A DNA stretch of 64,000 bases from Isoetes taiwanensis (lineage: Eukaryota; Streptophyta; Lycopodiopsida; Isoetales; Isoetaceae): contig JAJEKV010000005.1 in the NCBI GenBank assembly GCA_021234155.1, positions 682,001 to 746,000 on the forward strand, in the 5' to 3' direction. Made by a program: the position numbers and the translations under genes. This document shows positions 45,398 to 58,154 of this stretch, piece after piece. Numbering within the stretch: the stretch's first letter is position 1; every line of letters begins with the position of its first letter. A model generated the notes under the pieces. The model ran no database searches. It was not told the origin of the DNA and was given only the letters and a program-made list of their open reading frames with translations.

Positions 45398-47575
45398 ATA
45401 TTTGCATGTCTTTTTTTGCTTTGAATTCACAAATGATGTCTTATATAAAAGGGGATGACCATATTTTAAGACATTGTATGAAAAGTGTAAGTATCGTCGT
45501 GAGACACTCAAAGTAGCCCTTAACTTGTTAGTTTTGTGCTTTGATATCATCCTTTAGATAGACAATCCCCTAACCAACTAATGTAATTATATAGAATGTG
45601 GTATATGTGAACTATATTCTAAAAATTGATTAAGATGGTGATGTTCTTGACTTTTAAATGAGAGGTTATATGGGCCAATAATTGGCATCGACTTAGCGGT
45701 CTATCTTGATCTTACGTAGTCATAGCTTTTCATATTTTTCCTTGGTTCATCTTGCATTTGCATTATGGTGTTTGAAGTTCATCCTCACGGTGAAATCTAG
45801 ATATCAAACATGGAAAACATTTGATGATAACTTGGAATTAAACACAAATAGTTTTAGCCAAACCTAGCATGCAGATATTTTTTTATCGATTGAGCGACTC
45901 ATGAAATACTAGTATCTTAAAATAAAAAGTTATTGATTTAAAATGGACCTGTGGACCAATAATAGTCTTAGATCTGAAACCTTTCTTGATTTATAATGAT
46001 CATACCTTTTGCTTTTTTTTTTCTTTACTTGTTTCTACATTGGTCTCATATCCATACAAAGCATTCATATATGATTTTTTAATGACATACCCTTTTAATA
46101 AATTTTCTTCAAATTTAACAAAATAAACATCAATTAAAAGTCACTTAAAATTGTTACTATAAGTCAAAATTTGAACCTTCAAATTCTGAGGCCAACAAAT
46201 ATTTTTTATGCATGAAGTGATTAGTCAACTACTTATATACCAATTTTGAAGTAAAAACCCATTTTCATGCAAAATTGTAGAATTGAATTGAAACGACCTT
46301 ATGGGAATCATTATTGGTCCACCGAAGATAGAAAACTAGTTTGACCCTGTCATGTTTGCCCGGCTATCGTTCCTTCCTAGACTTGGATTGGAACAAGGTG
46401 TTTTGTGTATTCATCCTTATCTCATTATAGAAAAATACCATTATAATGAAAAAAAAAATAAAAAATAAAATCTTTTATTGAGACAATTTTACATTATGTA
46501 AACATGAAGCAAACTGGACTTGACCCCTTGATTCACCTAAGTATAACTTTCAATTTTGGGAGCATATGCATTTTTAACTATTTTTTATGTGCAACATGAT
46601 TGCCATATATTAGCGATAGGAAGGGTTTAAGCTGAATTTCATGCTATTGATTTTTATATGCATTTTTAAATTGAACTATGCAAAGTGAACTATTTATGGT
46701 CCATCAAGGGACAACTCTAGTGTTAAACTATAAAAGTAATCTTGATAGACATTGCTCTCACCTGCTCTCATATATCCGCGCCCATTATATATGTTAACTT
46801 CTATTATGTAGCGCTGACTTTTCCCAGACAACAATCAAGCTATAAAAGCCCTTACCTTACATGTCAAACAAAACCTAAATTCATTTACACTTTCGAAAAG
46901 TTCTTTGGCATGCTCTCGCATAATCAATTAGCTCCTTTACTAACTTGGGAGCTAGAATACGTCGAGCCAATCTAAGCCATTCAAACCATCAAGATTCCTT
47001 CCATCACTAGCAAGAGTCCCATGATGCAATCCCCAAGAGATGCTTACTTTCCTTGATAGATTGTGATGAAATTAATATCCTTTCAATATGTCCCTCAAAT
47101 TACCAGATAAAGAGCACAAGTATATGGGCGGTAACCACGAGTTCTTAAGCATGCTATTGTACCTTTCTATCAAAGATTATGTAATTTCAAGTGTGGCACC
47201 TCACATTGTTGTAACATTCCCTTCCACCTTAGCTTAGATATGTTAAAAAAATTCTATTCTATTCTATTCTATTCTTATACTTTTATGTTCCAATGCTATA
47301 TCTAGTCTTTTCTTTGCAAAGAGTTGCTCCCTACCACCAAGGATATTGCTATTCTAATTAGCATTTGCAATGTGAACAAAATCTCTTTCCTATTATCGTC
47401 CAACATAGCTCAAATTATTTTTCAAGCTACCTTGATCAAAAGTGTTTTAAGATCATTCTCTATTTACTCAATTCTTTGACTAGATGCATGTGTGTTCTCA
47501 AAAGCACTTACTTTTGCCCTTGACAATTATGAGAATCTTTCAAATCCTCCAAATCCTATGTAACATACCTAACCG
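45398..47575. other. AT-rich non-coding region
   Basis: Nothing but low-complexity A/T runs (46,014-46,023, 46,448-46,470) and short readings. A (TTCTA)n microsatellite ends it. Confidence 0.4.
47251..47276. repeat. Microsatellite (ATTCT)5
   Basis: Five perfect attct units. Confidence 0.9.
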
Positions 47576-47987
47576 GCATGCCCTTAACCAAGCGGGCAAA
47601 ACCATAGATGTTTATGGTAGTGGCTTCTATCCATTTATCCGGTGTCTGCAGGCAGCGACACCAAGATTTTCGGCGGTCTCACATGGGTCCATTACAATCT
47701 CTCCCACTAGAACTATGCTGGATTTCTCGAGCATCATAACCGCCATAAGCCACACCATCCCGTGGTGTCAAGACTAAGTCATGACCTATGTCGTCAGCGG
47801 TATTCGGTCATATGCCCCATAGGGCTTCGAACTTCGAGCCATGCGGCGATATTAAATGTAGCGTTCCTAAGCCCGACGTGCCCTTAATCAAGCGGGCAAA
47901 ATCGTCTAGGTGTTTATGAGCTCTACCCATTTTATGCGGTGTCTGCGGATGCCCAACACCAAGATCTACTTTCGGCGATCTCCCATG
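47576..47987. repeat. Imperfect 300-bp-period direct repeat
   Basis: 47576-47685 and 47876-47987 share gcatg/acgtgcccttaa, caagcgggcaaaa, tgtttatg, ggtgtctgc and a tcggcg...catgg end with many differences. They may be remnants of a tandemly repeated unit. The second copy shows the CAG-to-cgg type change (ctgcaggcagc against ctgcggatgcc). Confidence 0.6.
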
Positions 47988-48399
47988 GAATTACGGTACA
48001 TCCTACTTCGACTATAATATAACCTTAGATAGAAACATCGTAAAAGGCGCTTACAAGAACATGCACAAAGTTTTAATCTCCAAATAGAACAAGGTGGCCG
48101 TTTGCAAGCGCACTAATGACGTGGTGCAATTGCAGATTCCTTTTTCAAAAAGCGTAAATTCGGCAGTTTTGACCATTAAAAAAAATAACTATAAAAAAAA
48201 AGTTGCATTCCAAATATGGCCATTTTAAAAGCGGGCGTGATTTTGTGTTAAGACACACTAAGAAAATGCACTTTCTTACGAAACAAAATACAAAGGGAAG
48301 GAAGGAAGTCTATGCGGCGCATAGACAATAAAAGTTATATTTCAATAGTATAATACAATAATATAGGCACATAAAAAAATTCATTTTTTAGCACACACT

Positions 48400-51360
48400 A
48401 TATATCAAGGAGGTTCCTTGTGAGGAAGTTCATCATCGGGAATCTAGGAGGAGAACCTTAGTAGAGCTATCGGGATTAACTTCCTCGATTAATGCGAGGC
48501 ATCCTTCTCTTCGTCAACTTTTTGAATCCTTCCACGGGGAACAAGCTTCGACGAACTCTGCGGATCGTTTGTGTTCCGGTGAGTGGCGGCAAAGGCTTCG
48601 AGCTTGAAGGCTGCGGGATTACCATCCTTATCCTTAAGGCCAACCTCCGCTTTTCATCCCGGGCAAGGCATGCGAGAGAACTTATTAGGTTTTATATATA
48701 CCCGCGAATCCTTATCAAAATCAATTGCAAGGCGATTCGCGACCCTTTTAAAGCACAAGCCAATGTGGTTCGACCACGAGAAGGCATCGGCGACCAGATC
48801 ACAGGCGTGAAAACATCTCTAAAAGGGTATTAATGAGCTGTTGAGGTTCGATAAGGATTGACTATCGACCACTGGTGTCTTTGGGTGTTAATTTGAATAT
48901 TGCTGGGAATTGAAGCGCGTACGCAAAGTCCATAGCCCGATATTATAATGCAAAATGCTTCTCACGCCCACCAATCTTTGTGGTAACCAATGTGCATCGT
49001 TCCCAAACATTTACAAGCCTTGCACCCAGCCATTTCCTCTTACATTAAAGTCTTCAACACCAGCACTTAACCAATGAGTTATTGTGTGCTATCGCGCGCA
49101 AGAAAAAATAACTTACCAAATGGCTGTGGCTCGTAACCCGGCTTTGCGTGCTCTCTCATTGCAGCTTGCACCATACACTTTGATTACTTGAATGAAAAAC
49201 TACAATCCTCAAGAGGTCGATTATTTATTTTGGCGAAAGCGTTTCAAGAAAGAATCAAATTCGACATAAGTAAATGGAGAATCATCTCCCGCGGCTATCA
49301 GGTAGCTTGAACCCATAAGGAATATCAACAATACATAAAGAATAATTGCAGATTTCAATGTATGGTCAAGTTTGACACAATTTCCATGATATATCTGGGT
49401 ATAAACAATTACGGCCAAACATGTCAAACCTTTCAAATTACGATTTGGTACAAAACTTTGCTCGACTTCTTCCTTCTTCTTAAGCTTTCGGCGCTCTTCC
49501 TTAACAAGTCTAACCATGTTAAAAACCACGGGACATCGGGTCCTTCTTTTTCTAAAACCACAGAATCTGACTTTAGTACAAACAAGAAGGCGAAAGTTCA
49601 AAGCGTTTTCCTATCGGCATAGCAACATAATGTGAACTTCTTGTGGTGCTATGCGGCATATAGACATACAACAAAAAGCGACCTTGGTAAGAAGAAAAAC
49701 AAAGGTTCCTCAAGTGTTAGCCTATCGCGGCATAGCACCGATAATGGACTTCGTAATGCTATGGCGCATAGCCACACAACAAGAAAACAACTTACGACAG
49801 AAAAAAAACAAAAAGTTCAAAGTGTGAGCCTATGCGGCGCCCAGCACCCCGATGCGGACTTCTTGTAGTGCTATCTTGGCGCATAGGCGGAACAACAAGA
49901 TAATAGGGGAACGAAATTTTACCCGGTTTGTAAAATTTGAAGCATATTAGTTTTATCTTTTCATCAAGCGACCATGTAGGGTATAATTCTTTAACTTTTC
50001 CAGTGTCACGAGTTAAAGGTGGACCATGAGTTCTTCTTGAGCGAGTGCACAATCCTTTTTTGCCAAAAGTAAGGGTGTTAAAAACTTCGGGGGCGTAAAC
50101 TACCCGAGGACTAGCAAGAACTTCTTGTTTGAATTCACCGCATTTCTTCAAGCTAAAGTGGCCATTCACCACCTTCTGCGGCACCTCACAAACCTTTTAC
50201 GTATTTTTAGCCTTGCATTTCATAAAACCATGATACCCATGTCCTTACGTTTTAGCGGGTTAGGTTTTTCTTTTGGATCGCCGCCTTCCCTTTAGATTTC
50301 GGTGTACCATCGACAAACATATCAAAAAAATTTCTTGAAGTTCTAGACACGAAAAGGAACAAAGAAAGAAATAAGCGTAAGAAAATAGAATGGCTATCTT
50401 GGCGCATGGTCAAAGAACTTGGGAAGAAAGTTATCTTACCGTCCATGGGAAAAGCCGGGTTAAAGTAGTTGTGGTACTTCACAAGAGATGCTCGGCATCC
50501 TTTGGGGTTATCGTTAAGCGACCTCTGGTAACTGCTTTGCTCTTTAAGAGCCGGATATAGGTTTTGATCATCCTTTATATCTTTGTCACCTTTGTGCTCA
50601 GATCCTAAAAGCTTCGTATTCCTTGTGCATAAACTTAATTTTATCTATGAAGCTCATGCTCATCGATATTCATTGTCCCGCGTTGTGGCTCATAGCAAAC
50701 AACTTGGCCCGAGTCGATGACACCCGCGTAAACAAATGCAAATATCGAGAAGGCGGTGTTCTTTAGTTTTCTTTGTAAAGGCTGCCTCCTCGCCTTAAAG
50801 GCGTATGAGTGCCACCCAAAACAAAATATCGTAGCTTTTCATCCTCTTCCTTTACAAAAGAATCCCTTTCATTGCATTGGGAAGGTCAACAATACAAATG
50901 TGTGGGCATGGCTGCATTTGGTACATCCCTTATCACGTTCATGGGCGGAGACAAATGACCGAGTAAATTTTCTTACTTGCAAAGGCCTCTCGCCGGACTC
51001 ATCCTTTGGGCACAACTTAACACAATCAACACGCAGAATTGCATGATACGGCACCGCGACATCTCAGCTCAATTTCTTGAGCTTCCTAGAAAACCATGTC
51101 CTTTTCCTTCCCGGCAATCGTTGTACCGGTCTTTGGAGAGGCAAAGTAACCTTAGTGCCTTTTTTGATGCCTTGCTAGTTTGGTGGGCTTGGAGTCCGCA
51201 GGCACGCCTTGTAATAATTTCTTTTGGCTTTCTTTTTCTTGGCCTCTCCACCACTTCAACCTCAAACTCTTCCTCCTCAGTCCGGATTAGAAGGTTCATC
51301 ATCCTTGTTGCCAACTCAGCGGTTTTGTCAATGCGGGGAGGACCCTTCTAGCGAGGAGAT
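48400..51360 (-). pseudogene. Unrecognised minus-strand gene-like tract
   Basis: Readings suggest one split gene. Near 51,340-51,070 is TRMMNLLIRTEEEEFEVEVV, then RPRKRKPKEIITRRACGL (acidic then basic, nuclear-like). 51,054-50,869 reads DESGERPLQVRKFTRSFVSA and CTKCSHAHTFV. 50,184-49,990 reads KVVNGHFSLKKCGEFKQEVL. 49,601-49,221 contains RRKLKKKEEVEQSF and a hydrophobic segment (LKSAIILYVLLIFLMGSSYL). 48,840-48,490 reads RVANRLAIDFDKDSRVYIKP and DKDGNPAAFKLEAFAATHRN. Frames shift repeatedly, and a minisatellite at 49.6-49.9 kb sits between parts. No family is recognised, and whether all parts belong to one gene is uncertain. Confidence 0.3.
49579..49905. repeat. About 108-bp tandem repeat, three copies
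   Basis: Units start near 49579, 49701 and 49810. Each runs aaa.gttc..aag.gt, cctat..cggc.catagcac, gcgactt-like, tgctat.gcgcatag and acaacaag. Each unit contains the palindrome-like ctatgcggcgcatag twice. Confidence 0.7.
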
Positions 51361-52058
51361 GGCATGGCATCCTTTGCTTGACTTAACGGGGAGTTAGCGC
51401 AGACTAACGAAGGATCCTTGGTCAAAGAAGATCTTTTAGTATAGAAAGAAGATCCTGCAAACCAAACCTATGATGTCATGGAGCCGAACATGTTGAGTAA
51501 AAGTCTTCCGTGCGGGGAAAATAACACTTACAATTTTACTCTTCATTTCTTGCACGAGATGTAGCCTTGCATATCTTCGGGAGAAGACAAACTCGGCTTA
51601 AAATGAACTATCAACAGAATAAATATGTTGGGCCCTTGGTGGTGAGTGCGTGCACTTGTGGTACATACCAAAGCGACTCAACATCTACAAGCACGCCACA
51701 TCTTACGAAGCTTTCTAGATCATTGTTTGCTTGCGGTCTGAGAACAAATGTATAAATATAAAAATCTGCGATTCTTTGGTTCGCGGTGCCCACGACAAGC
51801 AACCACTGGCGATCCACTACAAAATAGGAGCCATCATCGGCCTCCTCAAAATCTTCTTACGACTTGCGGTAGAAACATCGACTTGGATCCTTGGCGTTCT
51901 CCCTCTTCTTGGCGACCTTTTGGGAGGATGCACATCATCGGCTGCCCGAATCGAGGTTTCTCTTGACAATGTAAAGTGGTGGGGGACCATCACGGGTGTG
52001 TTGTAAAAGTGTCACATGTCAGATGGGGCGCTGCCTTAATGGTGTGGCGTTAAAATCT

Positions 52059-52089
<31 letters not shown>

Positions 52090-52654
52090 GTGAAATATAA
52101 AAAGCGATGGGAATTAAAGACATCCAATTTTAAGACATCTATTTGCCTAGGCTTAATATGGCGCATTGTCTATAGAAAAAAAGCACGATGTCTGTCTGCG
52201 CCATAAGTGGCGAGGAGCTTCAACGAAAACATTGTCTGTTTAATATGAAAAAGCTTTGTGTCTATCGGCGCTAAAAGCGAGCTTAACTTTGTGTCTATTG
52301 AGCGAGCTTATGAAAAAAGCTTTGTGTCCATCGCGGCATAGAAGTAGAAACATGAAAAAAGCTTTGTGTCCATCGGCATAGGCCAACTTATGAAAAACTT
52401 TGTGTCTATGCGGCAGGCAAAAACTCAAACCAAACAAAACATACCTAGGCCGAGGGAAGAGGCCCGAGGAAATACTTAAAGAATTGTTTGCATTTTAATC
52501 GTTTTGGGCTGACCAAAACGAGCAAATAGCGCACAAAAATTAAAAGTGAGCTAATTAAGTAGCAGCTAAGATCTTGTGTGCGCTCGCCATTTGTTTTGAT
52601 GTCTGTCGCGACTTCTTATAGAATTGGTGGTAAAAAAAGTGAAGTGTGAAGCTA
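51361..52654. other. Non-coding region with simple and tandem repeats
   Basis: No gene is recognised. (TTC)n occurs at 52,059-52,087 and a second palindrome-bearing tandem repeat at 52,185-52,425. Confidence 0.4.
52185..52425. repeat. About 45-55-bp tandem repeat, five or so copies
   Basis: Units read cttatgaaaaaagctttgtg followed by tctatcggcgc/cataag. They differ in spacing. They share the ctatgcggc core with the 49.6-kb repeat. Confidence 0.65.
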
Positions 52655-53119
52655 GGGCAAAGTATATGCAATTAACATAGGTGCCTTACCTTTACAATGT
52701 CGGTGCCACGGCAATCTCGGTCTGTGAGTGACCAAGCGCATCATAGTTGAGAAATATTATAATTGGTTGTCTCTTATCAAAACCCGACTAAGGCACGCTC
52801 AATGGTAGTTACGCCATGCCCTCTTGTTTTTCTGGGGCATGCCGCGATGCTTTCATATACGTGGAGTTGGGTATGCTCCTTTAACCCATGGCCCGGCGTT
52901 ATCTAGGGCTTCTCCATGACGAGGGATCACCGTCTGTATTTCAAACAGTTAAAGGTCAGTTCATAAAAGCGGTGACACATCAAAACTACCATTCCTTTTA
53001 AAGCCTTACCATGCTTGATGAACCTCGTCCAATTTCTCTAAGGTACTCGAAATGCTTGTCAAAGGGAAAATCGCGTATGTCCTCTTAGGTAAGCCTTCTC
53101 GCCAAAAACTTTCCCTCCC

Positions 53120-53830
53120 CAATGACTTCTGATTGCACATCTCCATGTTTCCTCTTTTTTATGATTTTGAAGATGATCACCACTATCTCTTTGTTCTATA
53201 TTTGAATTTTGCGCTTGGTGATATCTAAAATAACGTGTGATATGATCATTAGTCATCTGGCCGAGCATAAAGGTACATGATTGTGGGTATGGTCGAAAAC
53301 CACGCTGATAAGATCCTTGCTCATGTACTCTGTTTAGGGTTTTCCACGGGCACTTGAGCGATGTTAGGTGTTATTCGCGGATGGGCTTGTGGTTGACAAA
53401 TTGCCATATAAATTTGTCAAATGATCAAATTCACGGGTTATCTGCAAAATGAAAATGTGATTCATTTGATCATTGTTTATGTTAAAAAACGAAAGAAGGA
53501 AAGTCTTCAAGTGGCTTACATCCAAAATGCACTTGGCATTCTCAATACCACGGATCTTCCATCATGTTGCAAGATTTCAGCATGCGTTTGCTAATAAATG
53601 AATCTTTCCTCGTCAAACTTTGCCACAGCAGGCGGATCAAATCGACCAAAGCCTCCACAATGAATAAAGGTAACTATGCAATGCACCGTGAAATGTCTTG
53701 AAAGGTCGGGTTTCGTTTATCCAAAGTGCTTGACTCCAATGGAGTGTACCTATGTCGTTACGTTTATTCAACTTAATCTGCGGATGGCCCGAGCTCGGCT
53801 TAACGGCGCTGCTGAGTTAGCAACTCAAAT
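53120..53830 (-). pseudogene. DNA-3-methyladenine glycosylase I, second decayed copy
   Basis: The exons can be followed by eye against 25247-25970, for example the gtaacttacatccaaaa counterpart at the donor (here gtggcttacatccaaaat, so the donor GTAAGT reads GTAAGC) and the TCTGCAAAATGAAAATG acceptor. A 30-nt longer stretch near 53,340-53,385 sits where copy 1 shows a frame break, so copy 1 may have lost bases there. More indels make all frames unreadable. Confidence 0.7.
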
Positions 53831-54399
53831 AGAACCTATCCACAAGTTTATAGCAAAGAGGTAACTTCGATTCAAAAGCCACAATTGAAAACAAAGACAA
53901 ACTACGGTTATGAAGTTGCCCGATTGTTCTTCCCTCGATACGATGATAGTTGTTATTTCTATCATAACGCGGTACAAAATCAGACGGCGGTCGCCTAATG
54001 TAGCGGATTCAACTAATCGGGCTGGCCGGGCTAATGTAACGACACCGAGGCAAGAACTTAAGGAGAGGATTTGGCCGGGCCCGGATTCCTCGAAGCGGAT
54101 AAGCACAAAGCGTGGCTTCCCTCGCGAATTTTCCTCCAAAAATTTCCCTCCGCGATTTTTCCGGACGAAATCCAAAGAATAAGGAATCGAATATTGGCTA
54201 GAATCAATTATATAAAGAGTAGATAAAGCTATCTTTTGTTCTTAAAAAAAAACATCGGCCACTTTATTGGTTTCATTTAATATGGAGGATCAATCTAAAT
54301 GCCCCTATATTATTTTAGTATTGCTTGTCTGGAGTTATTTTTGTTACTTTGATCAACAAAATCATTCAAAGACACAAGAAAGTGAGGAAAATGATGAAT

Positions 54400-55160
54400 G
54401 AGGATAGCGTGAAGTCAATTCAAGAGCGTGACGAAATAAGCATGCCCATGTCATGTCGTGCCCTTGAAGGCACACATGGAAGGGTTGGCGAGCGAAGAGC
54501 TCTCCTTACCACTGGCGCGTCGGCCTCTGAGAGGAAGTGATCTAATGTGCACTTCTATTGGGAGGGATGGCGAATGGAGACTCTCCTTAATCGGTACTTT
54601 ACAAATGGAAGGGTGGAGCAGAGGAGGCTTCCCCTTGCAATTTTCAAAACACAATGGGCGGATCTCCCACTTGATGATCTTCTTTGAGATGGATGTAGAA
54701 CATCATCATACATCTTGATGAACATACTATCTTGGAACATGGGGGGTGGCTTCTTCTCCATGTAAAGTGCGGGCTATCTAATTAAGCGTCTAAATTTCCA
54801 ATGGATTTTGCTATCTTGAGGGCACAAAGTGCTTTAAAGGTGGAGTGTAGAAGATATTGGCCAATTGTGGGTCCCTAATTGCAATGTCTTGGTTGATAAG
54901 CTTCTAATTGGCTAAGCTGGGTGTCCTCCAGCTGCTTGAAAACCTTCCCTTAATGTTACTTTTTACTCAAGTAGACAAATTTGGGCGGTGGATAATAGTC
55001 AAATGGATGGATAAGGGGCAAGAGTGGGGGATTGTGAATGTGTATGCATCTAATCAACCCACATCGGCGAGGTTCTCACGTGGGCCCTTTACGGACTAAG
55101 ATTATGCGGCTTCCGTCATAATGTAGCATAGCTACTAGTTGGTGATTTAAAATATATAAC
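54400..55160 (+). mobile_element. LINE 5' fragment, second copy
   Basis: Counterpart of 26525-27290. ATGAACATACTATCTTGG (about 54,718) again follows an overlapping stop, and QVDKFGRWIIVKWMDKGQEW with GIVNVYASNQP is readable in the ORF at 54908-55099. Truncated at the same place as copy 1, so the truncation came before the duplication. Confidence 0.7.
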
Positions 55161-56748
55161 AAGTCGATGTGGAAGGACTATGTTTTCTTTTTATTTTTAA
55201 ATTTGACCTTCCTAAAAAGAGTCTTACATATGCAACACATTAAAAAATAGCACCTTGCCCCTATTGTGACTGTTGGACCCCTATGAATGTGCAATGTTGT
55301 GACTATTGGACCCCTATAAATTAAAAACTATGTTGCCTCTTATTTTTTTTCACATTTGACCTTTCTATTAGAATCTTGACATGCTTTGGGACTTTTGGAT
55401 ATGCTATTTGGGATACGGTAATTTAGTGTAACGTGGGGGCAACCTTGTGGTGGAGGCTTAATTGCATTTCAAATTTTGGACAATAATGTATTCAATCAAT
55501 CTTTCGAAGAGAAATATTCCCCTTGGCCTTGGTCGCCATGATAAATTCTTTGTAGAAATAATTTTTATGCCAAAGGATAAATTTTTTTTTGTAGTAATTT
55601 TAATGCTATATCCGATGAAAGCCAAAAACTCAATTAGGGGAGGGCCACCAGTAGGAACCATGAGCCACTTGTGGACCATGCAAACATGGATCCAATTTAT
55701 CAATACTGGATCAACACATAAATCATTATCTAAATCTCAACCATTTGGTAAGAAAATGAGCATCAAATCTTGATCTACAATAGGGGCCTTTTATGATTCT
55801 TTCTATTTTAGATAACGCATTCCAATGCAAATTCCATGGGGCCAAATACCATAGTTAATACCCTTTTCTTTTGGTGCACTAAATTATTTTTAGCCATGTG
55901 AATTAAATAAAGGAAAAAAAAAATTTTTCGTTGCAACATTTCCTTGACCACGATTCTTAGATTGGTATGAGTACTTCGATTGTTCTTAGATGGTCCCTTT
56001 GTTTGTTAAAGATATGTATAGGGAATGGAGGTTGGGACTCCATTTTATGGTTTTGTAGGGGTCCCGCGACCCGGCGTTAGCGGGGGCCGGGTCACTATTT
56101 GAAAAACTCCCTCTTAAAATCTCTTGCAAAATTGGATACCCCAGGGGGCTTAAAAACAGAGGCTCCTCTTCTGACCTTGGTAGAAATGAGTTTTAGAAGT
56201 TGAATTTTTTTGTTAAAATCGCAGGCACGATCTTAGTAAGAAAAGAGTTTTAGAACGACTTTGTATCCATTTTTTGGTTTGTAAAAAAACATGGCGAGTT
56301 GGAGGTAAAAGCGAGTTTAAAAGAGTTTTAATCCGTTTAGCTTGGCTAAAGCAATCTTAGTAGAACGATTAACGGATGGTTGAATGAAGCATGAATAACC
56401 CTCTACATGAACCACGGTGTCGGTGGTTGAGCGCAGAGCTTGAAGAATGCGTGAAGAACCCGGGGCGTGGCGAAGAACCCTAACCTAACCTAACGTGAAG
56501 AACCCTAACCCCTAATGAAGGAACCCTATTTCCATTTCGCAATATTCGTTGATGCCGGTGTTGCCATGGAATGGTCGCCGAGGAATAAAGGCGACCCTAT
56601 TTCTATTTTGTATTAAATTGTTTTCAGGCCTAAAGAGATTCCGACCGGAAAATTCTTAGGGTGTTTACCAACCGGGATGTATTCGGCCGGAAAATCTACT
56701 ATATATTACGTAAAGGCTACTTATATATACCTATTACGTTCCAGAACC
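55161..56748. other. Upstream region of the second BAHD copy
   Basis: Matches 27291-28779. The foldback near 56,015-56,100 keeps its left arm only. Near 56,476-56,515 aaccctaacc units are more numerous than in copy 1. A TATA-like string (TTATATATACC) lies at about 56,721, about 28 nt before the ATG. Confidence 0.45.
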
Positions 56749-58154
56749 ATGAAAAGTGAACGTAAAGATGTTTCTCTCATCCCGCCAGTTCGCCATAGCC
56801 AGAAAAATTTCAAGCTTTCCTTCTTCGACCACGTTTTGTGGTTCATCTACTACCGGACTCGGTTTCTTTTCTACCTAACCCTTGCCCTGCATCCGATCCG
56901 TCTGACATAGCTTCCATCCTTAAGCACAGCCTCAGCAAAGGCGCTCGTCTATTTTTTCCTTTTGCAGGCCGCATCAAGTCAAGAAAATGGTTCCAACATG
57001 CTCCTTCACTGCAATGGAGCCGGTGCGCAATTTACACAAGCTTATACCGATCTGGCTATGGCGGACCTGGGAGATTTCCGTCTTCTTTCGCTTGATTTGT
57101 CTCAACAGCTTTCTCAGACCGTCGGACATGTTCTTCTTTGGCCCTGGTCACCGGAAACACCGCTTCTTTTCATTCAGGTCTTTTCATTACATGTTTATGC
57201 TGGTTTTTTAATGTCCTGTGCTTGATATTTTTTTCTCTTGTCATTTCGAAGTTAACAACATTTGCCTGTGGCGGTCTATGCATATCCTTTAAATATTGTC
57301 ACCAGATTTCCGATGGTACCAGCACTTGGCAGTTTATAAAGACATGGTCCGCCATAGCCAGAGGTGAAGGGATCAGTGTTCTTCCTGACATAAATTACAG
57401 CCCTAAACTCTGTTCTTCTTCAGACAACAAGGATCTAGAAATTTCAGAGCCGTATTGTTTCGAAACAGGAAGGGGCTCAAATGCCACGAAACCCAGAGCT
57501 TAGAGTAGATAATTCAATTGCTACACATTGTTTTTATCTTCTCGGCGGATCAGATTGTGGAGCTGAAAACCCAAGCAAGGCTGAAATTAGGGGCAAGAAA
57601 GACTGAGTACATTTCAAGTTGTTTCTGCACATATATGGCACCATATCACCAAGGCAAGAGGATTGGCAGCCGGTGAGAAAACAAAATTGATCTTTTCTTT
57701 AAGCTGCAGGAACAGGTTGGATGGATTATCTGATTCATATTTTGGAAATGCAATAATCAAAGTATCGAGCAAGTTGGAAGCAGGAAACGTTATAAAGAAT
57801 GAATGTTTAGGAGTTGAAGCGATAAGAATCGCCATAAAAAATGCCACAATTCCAGAAGATCTATTAAACATCTGCAGGGTTATGAAGAGGTATACAGAGG
57901 ATGTAGAGGACACAGTGTCCATACCTGTGAATAGATGTGATGTGTTTATTGGAAGCTCCAATACATTTCCTGTGTATGAGAGTGATTTTGGATTTGGAAG
58001 GCCTCAAGGATTAGCCATACCTCCTCTGTTTGCAGATGGAAGGGTTTATTACTTTCCAGGAAAACAAAAGGGAAGTGTAGAAGCTTTTATAGGGCTGAAG
58101 AAGGACGTCATGGAGATTTTAAAATCCGATATCTCTTTTGCCTCTCCCTCCTGA
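56749..58154 (+). pseudogene. BAHD acyltransferase, second copy, frameshifted
   Basis: Paralogue of 28780-30191. The start region reads MKSERKDVSL instead of MKVNVKDVSL through an inserted A and a later lost A that cancel. Frame breaks lie near 56,873 (lost C before the CTAACCC), 56,940-56,990 (several), 57,472 (two bases lost), 57,531 (extra T) and 57,592 (extra G). The HQISDG motif (near 57,303) and DFGFGRPQG (near 57,985) are kept, as is the intron with the same borders. The last 160 codons are open and differ from copy 1 by true-looking substitutions (for example VNRCDVFIG against VNYRYDVHIG). If the frame breaks are sequencing errors, this could be a working gene. Confidence 0.8.

Noticed and set aside
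47576-47987. CRISPR-like or satellite array at the 300-bp repeat
   Set aside because: There are only two diverged copies, and the genome is a plant.
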